DNA of 64,000 bases from Rhodocyclaceae bacterium (GCA_004379165.1 NKXK01000029.1:124001-188000), one strand, 5' to 3'. Positions 44,896-54,554 are shown, counted from the stretch's first letter. Numbers and translations: made by a program. Notes: generated by a model from the letters alone, not told the origin.

Positions 44896-45357
44896 ATGAA
44901 AAAAACCGTAGTTGGCTTGACGCTGGCAACCCTCTTCGCAACAGTCATCGGTTGCGCCGCAACATCGACGCCTGTCTCGATGCGCGGCGACGCGATCGAC
45001 AGTGCCGACCGGGCGCCGGAGGTAAAGACCTACTCCGAAAAAACGCCGGGGGTGGGCGAGCAGAAGCTGATCAGCCGGACTTTCCTGACACAGCCGCCGC
45101 TGGTGCCGCATTCGATCGAAAAGTATGTGCCGATCACCTTCGAGGACAACGGCTGTCTTGAGTGCCACATCACCGACGAGCTTCGCGGCAAGAAGCTGCC
45201 GAAGATGGGCGCCAGCCATTTCTCGAAGACGGTCAAGGCGGAAGACGGCAGCCCGGCCGTGGAAATGTCGCGTTATCAGTGTGATACCTGTCACGTGCCG
45301 CAGGTCGATGCCAAGCCGCTGGTCGAAAACGCTTTCGTCGGTGTAACCAAAAAGTAG
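44896..45357 (+). CDS. napB: Nap dihaem cytochrome c subunit, with lipobox
   Basis: A 153-residue dihaem cytochrome starting at ATG 44896 with GGAG before it. Haem motifs are C87LEC90H91 and C129DTC132H133, with PLVPHSI and the ASHF segment providing the other His ligands. The signal region ends TLATLFATVIGCAAT, a fair lipobox (VIGC), so it may be lipid-anchored, unlike the soluble NapB of E. coli. It follows napH after 31 nt. It is the direct electron donor of NapA. Confidence 0.92.
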   Translation: MKKTVVGLTLATLFATVIGCAATSTPVSMRGDAIDSADRAPEVKTYSEKTPGVGEQKLISRTFLTQPPLVPHSIEKYVPITFEDNGCLECHITDELRGKKLPKMGASHFSKTVKAEDGSPAVEMSRYQCDTCHVPQVDAKPLVENAFVGVTKK

Positions 45358-45533
45358 TAGTGCCCAAGATCGCCTCGGCAGAAGGATCTAGTGCTTCGTT
45401 CGGCTCACGAACGACGCAGATCAAGGAAAGTCTGCCGGCGGCGACTTAGTATCAAGCCAACGCATCGGACACCTCTTCCGGGGTTGAAGAAGCCGGCAAA
45501 ACCGTAGTCAGTTCAAACCAAACGGAGATCAAA

Positions 45534-45887
45534 ATGAAATTTTCGAAGTCCCTCGTTTCTGCCCTGGTGGCCGGTGTTGCCGCCGCTTCTTTTGCTTCCG
45601 GCGTCATGGCCCAGGAAGTTGATGCTGCCAAGGATCTGATGAAACAGAACAAGTGCACCCAGTGCCACGGCATGGACAAGGACAAGGACGGCCCGTCGTT
45701 CAAGAAGACGGCTGCCAAGTACAAGGGCAAAGCTGACGGCGAAGCGACCCTGGTCAAGCATCTGACCAGTGCACCGAAGGTCAAGCTGGCCGACGGCAGC
45801 GAGGAAGAGCACAAGGTAGTGAAGACCACGCCGCCGAACGACAAGGCGCAGGTGACCAACCTCGTGAAGTACATCCTGTCGCTGTAA
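45534..45887 (+). CDS. Nap-cluster monohaem cytochrome c without the usual Met ligand
   Basis: A 117-residue periplasmic cytochrome. The signal peptide ends near GVMAQ (residue about 24). The haem motif is C41TQC44H45. The C-terminal segment aligned with the Met motif of class I cytochromes reads VVKTTPPND, with Thr99 in the Met position; the only Met in the mature protein besides that in DLMKQ is next to the haem motif (CHGMDKD). His93, six residues before, could be the ligand. It lies between napB and napC, 176 nt and 83 nt away, with a hairpin after it. Confidence 0.85.
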   Translation: MKFSKSLVSALVAGVAAASFASGVMAQEVDAAKDLMKQNKCTQCHGMDKDKDGPSFKKTAAKYKGKADGEATLVKHLTSAPKVKLADGSEEEHKVVKTTPPNDKAQVTNLVKYILSL

Positions 45888-45898
45888 TTCGCATCGAC

Positions 45899-45918
45899 GG
45901 CCCCGGCTGCCCGGGGCC
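45899..45918 (+). terminator. Hairpin after the nap-cluster cytochrome gene
   Basis: GGCCCCGG-CTGC-CCGGGGCC, 8-bp perfect stem, followed by GCTGTTTC. It could stop part of the transcripts before napC or stabilise the 3' end. Confidence 0.5.
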
Positions 45919-45970
45919 GCTGTTTCATTCATCATCAAATTTGTAGTCGGTAGTCGGGGGTCTGCGCCGC

Positions 45971-46540
45971 ATGTGGGAAAAACTTAGAAAGCCGAGCGTC
46001 AAATATTCGCTGATCGGTTTGCTGTCGACGGGCTTCATCGCCGGAATTCTGTTCTGGGGTGGTTTCAACACCGCGATGGAAGCGACCAATCAACTTGAAT
46101 TCTGTATCGGTTGCCACGAGATGCGTGACAACGTCTACAAGGAATACAAGGAAACCATCCACTATTCCAACCGCACCGGCGTCAAGGCCGTCTGTTCCGA
46201 TTGCCATGTGCCGAAGGACTGGACGCACAAGATGATCCGCAAGGTCCAGGCGAGCAAGGAAGTCTGGGGCAAGATCACCGGTGTCATCGATACGCCCGAG
46301 AAATTCGAAGCCCACCGCATGCAACTGGCGCAGAACGAATGGAACCGCATGAAGGCCAGCGATTCCCGCGAATGTCGCAACTGCCATAGCTTCGATGCGA
46401 TGAGCAAGGAAAAGCAGCGTGGTACGCCGTACAAGAAGCACATGGCGGCCAAGGCGGAAGGCAAGACCTGTATCGATTGCCACAAGGGCATTGCCCACAA
46501 GCTGCCGAAGGAATACGAAGAGCCGGAAGACGAAGAATAA
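45971..46540 (+). CDS. napC: Nap tetrahaem quinol dehydrogenase
   Basis: A 189-residue NapC/NirT family protein. One N-terminal helix (YSLIGLLSTGFIAGILFWGGF) anchors it; four haem motifs follow: CIGCH, CSDCH, CRNCH and CIDCH. The haem-1 region includes the conserved EMRDNVYKEYKETIHYSN. It oxidises quinol and hands electrons to NapB. Last gene of the nap run. Confidence 0.94.
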   Translation: MWEKLRKPSVKYSLIGLLSTGFIAGILFWGGFNTAMEATNQLEFCIGCHEMRDNVYKEYKETIHYSNRTGVKAVCSDCHVPKDWTHKMIRKVQASKEVWGKITGVIDTPEKFEAHRMQLAQNEWNRMKASDSRECRNCHSFDAMSKEKQRGTPYKKHMAAKAEGKTCIDCHKGIAHKLPKEYEEPEDEE

Positions 46541-46567
46541 GCGCGTACCATCGTCAGACGAGTCACG

Positions 46568-46593
46568 ACAAGGGCAGGGCAACCTGCCCTTGT
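46568..46593 (+). terminator. Terminator-like hairpin after napC
   Basis: ACAAGGGCAGG / CCTGCCCTTGT, an 11-bp perfect stem with a GCAA loop. GTCGTTT follows, so the T tract is weak. Confidence 0.6.
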
Positions 46594-46616
46594 GTCGTTT
46601 ACAACGCTACCCGTCT

Positions 46617-46648
46617 GCTGCGGTGAACCCGGAAAACCGACAAAACCC
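46617..46648 (+). repeat. Dispersed repeat, copy I
   Basis: GCTGCGGTGAACCCGGAAAA then CCGACAAAACCCG, between napC and tRNA-Arg. It shares the first 20 bases with copy B. Confidence 0.72.
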
Positions 46649-46811
46649 GGGTATGGCCTGTTGGGGTGCGCGAGTTCGACATAACCGCGAACATGAAGTG
46701 TTGTGAGCTGCGGGTGTGCCTCGGTCAGCGCGGTGACCCATTGCGCAACGTGGCAAGGGGACGACGGTCAGCCAAGGTGTTGTTTCGGTGTGCAATGGCG
46801 CGGTTGCCGGT

Positions 46812-46886
46812 TGGCGCCCCCAGGTGGAATCGAACCACCAATTCGCCCTTAGGAGGGGCGTGTTATATCCATTTAACTATGGAGGC
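46812..46886 (-). tRNA. tRNA-Arg (CCT)
   Basis: A 75-nt cloverleaf on the minus strand: acceptor GCCTCCA / TGGGGGC, D-stem GTTA / TAAC, anticodon stem CGCCC / GGGCG around loop CTCCTAA (anticodon CCT), T-stem GGTGG / CCACC with TTCGATT. G discriminator and encoded CCA. Reads AGG codons. Confidence 0.95.
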
Positions 46887-46972
46887 GTGTGACGGCAGGC
46901 GAGCATTGTAACGGCTGGCAGGCCCCTTGTGATAAATTGCCGGACACCAATATAACCAAGGGGAGTTTCACG

Positions 46973-49015
46973 ATGTTTGCCGCCATGGCCAGGCGCCCGA
47001 TTGCCCAGCAACTGATTGCGGCGACCCTATTGGCGCTGATTTTTGTGTTCACCGTGATGACACTGGTCATCCAGCATCAGGCGAACAAGGCGGCGCTGGC
47101 GGTGGCGTCCGGTAACCTCGAGCATGAGGCCAAGTTGATGGCCGGAACGCTGGATACGATGTACGAGGCGGTCAAAGAGCGTGGGAACCGCTCGTCTCAG
47201 TTTTTCCTCAAGCAGATCGGTGGCGCGCCGGTGCCGGGTCAGGCGCTGGTACGAACGGGTGATGTCGAGTTGCCGGCGGTGACGCTGAACGGTGAATTGC
47301 TCAATGGCAATGAACGCGTGCTCAAGGCCTTCCGCGATCTGACCGGCGAGGAAGCAGCATTGTTGTTCATCAAGGACAACAAGGTTTTCCGGCTGTCGAC
47401 CCTGCTTAAGGACAAGAACGGCAATGCCATGCACGGCGTGCCGATTGCCGATGGCGATCCAGTGGCCAGGGCGCTGTTGGCTGGCCAGGATTATCAGGGA
47501 CTGGCGATCCGTGGCGGCAAGTACAACTTCAGCACCGTCAAACTGCTGCGTGGCGCCGATGGCAAGGCCTGGGGGGCGTATTCGATCCGTGTCGCGCTGG
47601 ATGGCGAACTGAAGCGGATACGTGACCAGTTCGGCAGCCTGGTGGCGGGCAAGACGGGCTATGTCTACATCGTCCGGCCGACCGATGAAAAGACCATCGG
47701 CGAGTTTGTCTTGCATCCGAAGTTTCAGGAAAAGACCGTGGTGGAAGCCGATCTGCCGGCCAACGCACGGGCCGTGGTCAATGATCTGATCACCCGCAAG
47801 AACGGTCTGTTCCGTTACTCACTGCTGGATGCCGATGGTCGCGAGCGCGAGAAAATGACCTTTGTCGCGACTTCTTCGGCTTGGGGCTGGACGGTGGCTA
47901 CGGGTAGCTGGCTCGATGAGTATCTTGAGGAGAGCCACGCCCAGCGTGCCCTGATGGTGTTGATCAGCATTGTTTCGGCGCTGTTGCTGGCAGTGTTGAC
48001 TTATGTGCTGGTGCTCTATCGCTTGCGCGGCTTGGTGCAGTTGGTCGGTGAGGTCTCACGACTGAGTCAGGGTGATCTGCGCGTCCAGGTCCAGGATGCC
48101 GACCCGCAGAGCCGGAACGAAGTTCACGTGATTGCGCATGCCTTCAATCAGATGTCCGACGGGATGCGCAAGCTGGTGCGTGGTGTGGCCAGTACCTCCG
48201 GGCAAGTCGATGTGGCCGCTAACGAACTGCAGAATGCCGCCCGTCAGGCGATGGATAGTGCGCAGAGCGCGGCGCAGTCAGCATCTGGGATTGCGGCCTC
48301 GGTGGAGCAGTTATCGGTCAGCATCACCCAAGTGGCCGATAACGCCAATCAGGCCGCCGGGATTGCCAAAGATGCGAAGTCGGTTACAGCCGACGGGCGC
48401 ACAGTGGTGCTCCGGACGATGAACGAACTGGAGCGGGTGGCCGAGGATGTCGGCGCCTCGGCATCGCTGATCGAGTCGCTCGGCGAGCGTTCGAAGCAGA
48501 TTTCGAATGTCGTTGGCGTGATTCGCGAGATCGCCGATCAGACCAACCTGCTGGCGCTCAACGCAGCCATCGAGGCCGCGCGTGCTGGCGAGCAGGGGCG
48601 GGGGTTTGCGGTGGTTGCCGACGAAGTGCGCAAGCTGGCTGAGCGGACCTCGATGTCGACTCAGGAGATTTCGACTACCGTCAATGCCATCCTTGAGGAA
48701 ACTGCGCGCGCAGTCGAGCGTATGCAGGCGGTCAGCGCCAATATGAGCGGCAGCGTCACGCTGGCGCGGGAAGCTGGTGACGCGTTGCAGAGTGTGGATC
48801 GCGGGGCGCAGGCGACGGTCGATGTCGTGCATGGCATCGCTGATAGCACCCGCGAGCAGAGTGCGGCCAGTCAGGAAATCGCCCGCTTGGTCGAGCAGAT
48901 TGCGCAGGCTGCCGAGGGCAGCAACCACCGCGCCCAGGCCAATAGCGAGCGGGCACAGAACCTGCAGCGTCTGGCGGCCGAATTGCAGTCGCAGTTGTCG
49001 CGCTTCCAGACCTGA
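46973..49015 (+). CDS. Methyl-accepting chemotaxis protein with periplasmic Cache domain
   Basis: A 680-residue chemoreceptor starting at ATG 46973 with AGGGGAG upstream. Helix 1 (residues about 12-35), a long periplasmic region with a fused Cache_3-Cache_2 pattern ([47 protein letters not shown]), helix 2 near residue 325-345, HAMP, then the signalling domain with the invariant hairpin tip [41 protein letters not shown]. No C-terminal CheR-binding pentapeptide. The ligand is unknown; such Cache receptors bind organic acids. Confidence 0.92.
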   Translation: MFAAMARRPIAQQLIAATLLALIFVFTVMTLVIQHQANKAALAVASGNLEHEAKLMAGTLDTMYEAVKERGNRSSQFFLKQIGGAPVPGQALVRTGDVELPAVTLNGELLNGNERVLKAFRDLTGEEAALLFIKDNKVFRLSTLLKDKNGNAMHGVPIADGDPVARALLAGQDYQGLAIRGGKYNFSTVKLLRGADGKAWGAYSIRVALDGELKRIRDQFGSLVAGKTGYVYIVRPTDEKTIGEFVLHPKFQEKTVVEADLPANARAVVNDLITRKNGLFRYSLLDADGREREKMTFVATSSAWGWTVATGSWLDEYLEESHAQRALMVLISIVSALLLAVLTYVLVLYRLRGLVQLVGEVSRLSQGDLRVQVQDADPQSRNEVHVIAHAFNQMSDGMRKLVRGVASTSGQVDVAANELQNAARQAMDSAQSAAQSASGIAASVEQLSVSITQVADNANQAAGIAKDAKSVTADGRTVVLRTMNELERVAEDVGASASLIESLGERSKQISNVVGVIREIADQTNLLALNAAIEAARAGEQGRGFAVVADEVRKLAERTSMSTQEISTTVNAILEETARAVERMQAVSANMSGSVTLAREAGDALQSVDRGAQATVDVVHGIADSTREQSAASQEIARLVEQIAQAAEGSNHRAQANSERAQNLQRLAAELQSQLSRFQT

Positions 49016-49051
49016 CTGCGCTTCCGCGGTAAAATCTTCGCATCTCAAACG

Positions 49052-49075
49052 CGGCGCCCGTCGGGCGCCGTTTTT
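49052..49075 (+). terminator. Terminator after the chemoreceptor gene
   Basis: CGGCGCCC / GGGCGCCG, 8-bp stem with GTC loop, followed by TTTTT. It ends 13 nt before the uup ATG. Confidence 0.85.
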
Positions 49076-49087
49076 CATTGACCGATC

Positions 49088-51019
49088 ATGCCTTATCTCA
49101 AACTCAACGACGCCTGCCTGGCCTACGGCCACGTGCCGCTTCTCGATCACGCCGATTTCCAGCTCGATTCGGGCGAACGGGTGGCGCTGATCGGCCGCAA
49201 CGGTACCGGCAAATCTTCGCTGCTGGCAGCAATGGCCGCCGGCACCGGCAAAGGGCGACTGGACGATGGCGAGGTCTGGGTCCAGCCGGGCATTCGTGTC
49301 GGTTACGTACCGCAGGAGCCGCCCTTCGACCCGGAGATGAGTGTTTTCCAGGCGGTGGTTTCCGGCATGGGTGAAACCTCGGCGATGCTGGCGGAGTACC
49401 ACAATATTTCGCACCGTCTGGGCGAGGGAGCTGGCGACCATGATGCCCTGCTGGCGCGCATGGATGCCCTGCAGCACGAACTTGAGGCGCGCGGTGCCTG
49501 GGCCTACGAGGCGCAGGCCGAGCGGGTGATTGCCCGCTTCAGCCTGGATCCGGAAGCGCGCGTTGGCAGCCTGTCCGGCGGACAGAAGAAGCGGCTGGCG
49601 CTGGCGCAGGCGCTGGCTGTTGCACCCGAGGTGCTGTTGCTCGACGAGCCGACCAACCACCTCGACATCGCCGCCATTGAATGGCTGGAGACGATGCTGA
49701 TCGAGTCGGGCGTGACTCTGCTCTTCATCACTCATGACCGTTCCTTCCTCGATCGCGTCTGCACGCGCATTGTCGAGCTGGACCGCGGCAAACTGGCCAG
49801 CTATCCCGGCAGTTTTACGCAGTATCAACAGCGCAAGGAGGCGCAACTGCACGAGGAAGCGCTGGCCAACGCCCGGGCCGACAAGTTACTGAAGGAGGAG
49901 GAGGTCTGGATTCGCAAGGGCGTCGAGGCGCGGCGGACGCGGGCGGTGTTCCGCGTGCAGCGGCTGGATCGGTTGCGTGCCGAGCGGCAGGCACGGCGCG
50001 ACCGCATGGGCAAGGTCAATCTGCAGCTGGACGCCGGCGACAAGAGCGGCAAGCTGGTGGCCGAACTGGAGAACGTCAGCAAGTCCTACGGTGAACGCCA
50101 AATTGTTGCCAATTTCAGCAGTCGCATTCAGCGCGGTGACAAGATTGGCCTGATCGGTCCCAACGGCGCCGGCAAGACGACCTTGCTGCGGCTGATCCTC
50201 GGTGAGTTGCAGCCAGACGCTGGCAAAGTGCGGCAGGGGACGAAAATGGAAATTGCCTATTTCGACCAGTTCCGCACCCAGCTCAATCCCGATTCCTCGC
50301 TCGCCGACATCATCTCGCCGGGCTCGGACTGGGTCGAGATCGGCGGCGCACGCAAACACGTGATTGGCTATCTCGAAGACTTCCTGTTTGCCCCGGAGCG
50401 GGCGCGTTCGCCGGTCAGTTCGCTGTCCGGCGGCGAACGCAACCGGCTGTTGCTGGCACGCTTGTTTGCCAAGCCCGCCAACGTTCTGGTGCTCGACGAG
50501 CCGACCAATGACCTCGATATCGAGACGCTGGAACTGCTCGAACAGCTGCTGCAGGACTACGAGGGTACCTTGTTCCTTGTCAGCCATGACCGGACCTTCC
50601 TCGACAACGTCGTGACCCAGACCATCGCGGCGGAAGGTGCGGGTGCATGGAAGGAGTACGCGGGCGGTTACAGCGATTGGGCGAGCTATCAGGCGACGCT
50701 GGCTAAAGCGACCGAGAAGGCGAAGGCGGCCACGCCGCCCGTCAGCAAGGCGGCCAAACCGGTGGAGACGAACAAGCCGAAGGCCCAAAAGCTGTCATGG
50801 AAGGAGCAGCGGGAGCTGGAAGCGCTGCCGGAGAAAATCGCAGGCCTTGAGGCCGAGCAGGCCACGCTGACCCGTCGGCTTGAGGATCCGGCGCTATACC
50901 AGACCGATCCGCAGGCCGCACAACAGGCCGCCGAGCGTCTGGCGGCCATCGACGACGAATTGCTGGAACTGCTGGAGCGCTGGGAGTCGCTGGAGTCGCG
51001 TCAGGGCGGGGCGGGCTGA
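49088..51019 (+). CDS. uup: ABC-F family ATPase
   Basis: A 643-residue soluble protein with two ABC domains. Walker A boxes are GRNGTGKSS (about residues 36-44) and GPNGAGKTT (about 358-366); signatures are LSGGQKKRLALA and LSGGERNRLLLA; Walker B boxes are LLLDEPTNHLD and LVLDEPTNDLD. The linker is Arg-rich (RRTRAVFRVQRLDRLRAERQARRDR), and the C-terminal end (SWKEQRELEALPEKIAGLEAEQATL) is a coiled coil typical of Uup. ABC-F proteins act on the ribosome; Uup also affects transposon excision. Confidence 0.93.
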   Translation: MPYLKLNDACLAYGHVPLLDHADFQLDSGERVALIGRNGTGKSSLLAAMAAGTGKGRLDDGEVWVQPGIRVGYVPQEPPFDPEMSVFQAVVSGMGETSAMLAEYHNISHRLGEGAGDHDALLARMDALQHELEARGAWAYEAQAERVIARFSLDPEARVGSLSGGQKKRLALAQALAVAPEVLLLDEPTNHLDIAAIEWLETMLIESGVTLLFITHDRSFLDRVCTRIVELDRGKLASYPGSFTQYQQRKEAQLHEEALANARADKLLKEEEVWIRKGVEARRTRAVFRVQRLDRLRAERQARRDRMGKVNLQLDAGDKSGKLVAELENVSKSYGERQIVANFSSRIQRGDKIGLIGPNGAGKTTLLRLILGELQPDAGKVRQGTKMEIAYFDQFRTQLNPDSSLADIISPGSDWVEIGGARKHVIGYLEDFLFAPERARSPVSSLSGGERNRLLLARLFAKPANVLVLDEPTNDLDIETLELLEQLLQDYEGTLFLVSHDRTFLDNVVTQTIAAEGAGAWKEYAGGYSDWASYQATLAKATEKAKAATPPVSKAAKPVETNKPKAQKLSWKEQRELEALPEKIAGLEAEQATLTRRLEDPALYQTDPQAAQQAAERLAAIDDELLELLERWESLESRQGGAG

Positions 51020-51038
51020 AGCAGCCTCGGCCGGTAAT

Positions 51039-51908
51039 TCAGACGAGCAGTTCCTGGCCGTCGGCTTCGCGGGCGGGTACAGGCAGCAGGCCGAGGCGCT
51101 GGCAGACGGTGTCGACGCTGACGTGGAGCAGGGCAGCGATGGCCGCGTAATCGTCGGGCAGCGCCGGATCGTCCCAGCCATGCGATGAGTGGCGGGCCAG
51201 CCGGACTGCCAGGCAGACATTCTGCGCTCGCGGGTTGCTGCTAGCCGCCGCTTCGTCGTCATCGATCAGTGCCTGGAGTAGCGGCGGCAGGTGCCAGATA
51301 CGACAGAGTTCGCGTTGCAGTTCGTTGAAGGTGAAGCCGAATACGGCACGCTGGGCATCGGCGCTGCGTAATCCCGGTTCGGCACTCAGCCGGTGCGTGA
51401 TATCCATGCCCAGTGATGGTGCCGAGCACCACACCAGAATTTCGGCAAGATCGTGAAGCAGGGCAGCGATGCGGATTTCTTCAAGATGCAGGTCGTGCCG
51501 CCAGGTCGCCCATTCCTGCGCGTAATCCGCCGCCCGCTGGGCGCGGCGAATGATGTGCAGCACACCGAGAAGCGCCTGCGGTCCGGCATCACATAGCTGG
51601 TCTTCGATGGTGAATAGTTCGGCGAACTGGGCAAAGAAGGGCTCGATGCCCGCCATCATGATCGCACTGCCGACGGTGGTGATGTCGCGCTGCAGGTTGC
51701 GGCTGCGCAGGGGCTGCGTGTAGGCGAGCACGCGGGCGGTCATCACCGGGTCGTGCAGGATAAGGCGGCTGAGTTCGCGGGCCTCGACCTGTTCGACGTC
51801 GCCCCGCAACTCTGCGAGACTGCGTTTGGTAATGCGCAGCACCGGCAGCGCATTGCTGGTGAACAGCAACACCCAGGCATCAAGGTCAGGCAGCGGGTGG
51901 TCGAGCAT
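51039..51908 (-). CDS. HDOD domain signalling protein
   Basis: A 289-residue protein starting at ATG 51908 (MLDHPLPDLDAWVLLFTSNALPVLRITKRSLAELRG), preceded by AAAGGA. HDOD features: LSRLILHDPVMTARVLAYTQ, IRIAALLHDLAEILVWC (the H-D pair of degenerate HD domains), and FGFTFNELQRELCRIWHLPPLLQALIDDD. HDOD proteins usually lack hydrolase activity and act in regulation, cell-cycle and motility. A second HDOD gene is on the other side of the MBL gene. Divergent from the MBL-fold gene. Confidence 0.85.
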   Translation of the reverse strand: MLDHPLPDLDAWVLLFTSNALPVLRITKRSLAELRGDVEQVEARELSRLILHDPVMTARVLAYTQPLRSRNLQRDITTVGSAIMMAGIEPFFAQFAELFTIEDQLCDAGPQALLGVLHIIRRAQRAADYAQEWATWRHDLHLEEIRIAALLHDLAEILVWCSAPSLGMDITHRLSAEPGLRSADAQRAVFGFTFNELQRELCRIWHLPPLLQALIDDDEAAASSNPRAQNVCLAVRLARHSSHGWDDPALPDDYAAIAALLHVSVDTVCQRLGLLPVPAREADGQELLV

Positions 51909-52021
51909 CTTATTGTCCTTTTCGTTGCCGGCAGTGCCTGGCAGTGTAGGTGGACACCCGCGCTCGGGCAAGGGCGAGGGCATGCGATAATCGCCGCCGT
52001 CTTCAATTACCTGCCTTCGCC

Positions 52022-52663
52022 ATGCGCTACGCTATCGTTCCGGTCACTCCTTTCGAGCAGAACTGCACCATTTTCTGGTGCGAAACCACCCGTCAGGCGG
52101 CGGTGATCGACCCCGGTGGCGATATCGACCGCATCGAACGCAAGCTCGCCGCCGAAGGGCTGACGCTGGCCAAGATTCTTGTCACGCATGGTCATATCGA
52201 CCACGCCGGCGCCGTTGGCGCGCTGGCCGCCAAGACCGGCGTGCCGATCGAAGGGCCGCATGAGGACGATCGTTTCTGGATCGATGGCATGACCCAGCAG
52301 AGCAAGATGTTCGGTTTTCCGAACGTCCAGGGCTTTACGCCGGATCGCTGGCTGCAGGCTGGCGACAAGATCCGCTTTGGCGAGGTCGAACTCGACGTGT
52401 TGCATTGCCCCGGGCATACGCCGGGGCATTTGGTCTTCTTCCATGCGCCGAGCAAGCTGGCGCAGGTGGGCGACGTGCTGTTCCAGGGGTCGATCGGGCG
52501 TACTGATTTCCCGCGTGGCGATCACGACACGCTGATCCGTTCGATCAAGCAAACCCTGTTTCCCCTGGGCGATGATGTCGAATTCATCCCTGGGCACGGG
52601 CCGATGTCCGACTTCGGCGAGGAACGTCGCTATAATCCCTTTCTAAGCGGACGTTTCGGCTAA
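52022..52663 (+). CDS. Metallo-beta-lactamase fold hydrolase (glyoxalase II-like)
   Basis: A 213-residue enzyme. The zinc motif THGHIDHAGAVGALA is near residues 59-73; further ligands are HCPGHTPGHLVFFH, VGDVLFQGSIGRTDFPRGD and the terminal IPGHGP. The short length and the FPRGDHDTLIRSI segment match the YcbL-like subgroup with glyoxalase II activity in some species, but persulfide dioxygenase and other members share the fold. Start ATG 52022. It is convergent with the second HDOD gene. Confidence 0.87.
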   Translation: MRYAIVPVTPFEQNCTIFWCETTRQAAVIDPGGDIDRIERKLAAEGLTLAKILVTHGHIDHAGAVGALAAKTGVPIEGPHEDDRFWIDGMTQQSKMFGFPNVQGFTPDRWLQAGDKIRFGEVELDVLHCPGHTPGHLVFFHAPSKLAQVGDVLFQGSIGRTDFPRGDHDTLIRSIKQTLFPLGDDVEFIPGHGPMSDFGEERRYNPFLSGRFG

Positions 52664-53818
52664 TCAGCTACCGACGTGAATACGCGCAGCCCAGGACAAT
52701 GCTTGGCACTGCGCCTGCAAGAAGTCGGTCGGGCTTATCCCGAGGTCGCCGAGCTTTTGTGCCGCCTTGTCCAGCCGCCCTTGAGCAGCTTTCTTGACGG
52801 CCAGTAGCAAGCAGCCAAGGTCACCGTCGTGATCCGATAAGGCGCCATTGACGGCGCTGGACAGTGGGAGCTGCTGCAGGATCCCCGACAGCGGCATTTT
52901 GAGCAGGACGTCAAGCAATGAAAAGGTGCCAGTCATGAAAGCAGCATCAGCGGCATTGTCGAGCGTTGCCGCTTGCGGTACATGGCTGATCAGTAACTCG
53001 AGCAGGCGCCCGCGGGCCGCGGCGAATTGCAACAAGGGATTGGGGTGGGCGCCGTTGTTAGGGTCGGCATAAACCAGCAATTGCAGCCAGCGTTGCAACT
53101 GGCGGCGCCCCAACAGATTGATGGCCTGGGCGAAACTGGTAATCGGGCTGCGTGGTGCGACGGCCGCCGAATTGACGAGACGAAGCAGGCTGTAGGAGAG
53201 CTTTGACTCTTCCTTGAAAACAGCTTCCAGTGCCGGCGTGTCGGCGCCTTCGCTGATCAGGGCGAGCAGTCGCAGTAACTTGACGCGCGTTATATCGGCT
53301 TTTTCGCCTTCGGTGGCACGTGTCAGCAGATATTCGGCGGAGGTCAGTGTCGCGCCATTCTCGATCAGCCAGTGCCGGTCATTCTGGCTCTGAACACTGG
53401 TGCCGATAATAGCGGTTCGGCTGGCCTGACCGATCAGCGTGTAAGGCGGCAGTGATCGCGCATGACTGGCGGCGATGAGCAGAAAATCCCAGGTGCCGGT
53501 GGCCGGCAGTTTGACATCGGCCGCCGCGATCAGACCGACGCGGGTCCGTTGCTGCCGAAGTGCGGCTTCCAGCGCCGCATGCTGCGCCTCCGGATGCGCC
53601 GGGAACAGCCAGACATGGCGGGCATCGCCGCCCAGGCCTTCGGCAGCCGGAAAAATCCAGGGGTGGCGCTGGTCGAATTCGGTCAGGCAATCGCCGGATA
53701 ACAGTTGGGCGACAATTTCACTGTCCTGGCAGTCAGGCACAAATTCGGCTCGGTAGCCCGCCCAAGCATCGTCGGCGCTGAGCAGCGGTTGTACAAAAAG
53801 ATATCCGTTCTGGGACAT
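52664..53818 (-). CDS. HDOD domain protein with divergent N-terminal EAL-like region
   Basis: A 384-residue protein. The start at ATG 53818 (MSQNGYLFVQPLLSADDAWAGYRAEF) resembles the first strand of EAL proteins but the EVL/EAL catalytic residues are absent. The C-terminal HDOD part is clear: LLRLLALISEGADTPALEAVFKEESKLSYSLLRLVNSAAVAPRSPITSFAQAINLLGRRQLQRWLQLLVY. This is the YuxH-like architecture. The stop is adjacent to that of the MBL gene. It diverges from the alkA-like gene. Confidence 0.85.
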   Translation of the reverse strand: MSQNGYLFVQPLLSADDAWAGYRAEFVPDCQDSEIVAQLLSGDCLTEFDQRHPWIFPAAEGLGGDARHVWLFPAHPEAQHAALEAALRQQRTRVGLIAAADVKLPATGTWDFLLIAASHARSLPPYTLIGQASRTAIIGTSVQSQNDRHWLIENGATLTSAEYLLTRATEGEKADITRVKLLRLLALISEGADTPALEAVFKEESKLSYSLLRLVNSAAVAPRSPITSFAQAINLLGRRQLQRWLQLLVYADPNNGAHPNPLLQFAAARGRLLELLISHVPQAATLDNAADAAFMTGTFSLLDVLLKMPLSGILQQLPLSSAVNGALSDHDGDLGCLLLAVKKAAQGRLDKAAQKLGDLGISPTDFLQAQCQALSWAARIHVGS

Positions 53819-53884
53819 GAGCGTTTTTTTCGACAATTTCGGATGATGTTAGCAAACTTCGCGACAGTGTGTCGCAGCCAAGCA

Positions 53885-53917
53885 CGATTTCAGCGGGTTT
53901 TTCAGGTTTACCGCAGC
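53885..53917 (-). repeat. Dispersed repeat, copy J
   Basis: Minus strand reads TTGCTGCGGTAAACCTGAAAA then CCCGCTGAAATCG. It lies between the divergent HDOD and glycosylase genes, with GGTAAACC as the only A variant at the variable position. Confidence 0.7.
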
Positions 53918-53936
53918 AATCGGCTACACTCATCGA

Positions 53937-54554
53937 ATGGTTCCCGACTACTGGCAGCAGGCGGCTGCCGAGCTTTCCGCCAACGATCCGGTGATGGCGG
54001 CACTGGTCCGGCAGTCTGCGGGACTGTCGCTGTTTTCGCGTGGCGACGCCTTTGCGACGCTGGCCCGCTCGATTGTCGGTCAGCAGATTTCGGTCAAGGC
54101 AGCCGATTCGGTCTGGGCCCGGGTGATGACCTGTTTGCCGGTTTTGTCGCCGGTCGGCGTACTGGCCCGTTCGGCGGAGGAGCTTGCCGCCTGCGGCCTT
54201 TCGCGGCGCAAGGTCGAGTATCTGCTCGATCTGGCGCAGCATTTTGAGTCCGGGCGGCTTGATCCAAGTGGCTGGGGGCGGCGGGACGACGAAACGCTGA
54301 TCAAGGAATTGTCGGCGGTGCGTGGCATTGGCCGGTGGACGGCAGAGATGTTCCTGATCTTCAACCAGCTGCGACCGGATGTCTATCCGCTCGACGATAT
54401 CGGCCTGCAGCGGGCCGTGTTCATGCACTACTTTGGCGGCGAAAGGCAGACTCGTGCCGCCTTGGCGGCCTTTGGCGAACGCTGGCGGCCCTGGCGTTCG
54501 GTGGCGACCTGGTATCTCTGGCGCAGCCTCGATCCGGTGCCCGTCGCGTACTGA
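53937..54554 (+). CDS. DNA-3-methyladenine glycosylase II (AlkA-type, HhH-GPD)
   Basis: A 205-residue DNA repair glycosylase. The HhH-GPD motif is [38 protein letters not shown], with the catalytic Asp in PLDDIG. The N-terminal part ([25 protein letters not shown]) is the family helical core. Shorter than E. coli AlkA (no N-terminal TBP-like domain) as is usual in this clade. It removes alkylated purines. Followed 59 nt later by accA. Confidence 0.9.
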   Translation: MVPDYWQQAAAELSANDPVMAALVRQSAGLSLFSRGDAFATLARSIVGQQISVKAADSVWARVMTCLPVLSPVGVLARSAEELAACGLSRRKVEYLLDLAQHFESGRLDPSGWGRRDDETLIKELSAVRGIGRWTAEMFLIFNQLRPDVYPLDDIGLQRAVFMHYFGGERQTRAALAAFGERWRPWRSVATWYLWRSLDPVPVAY

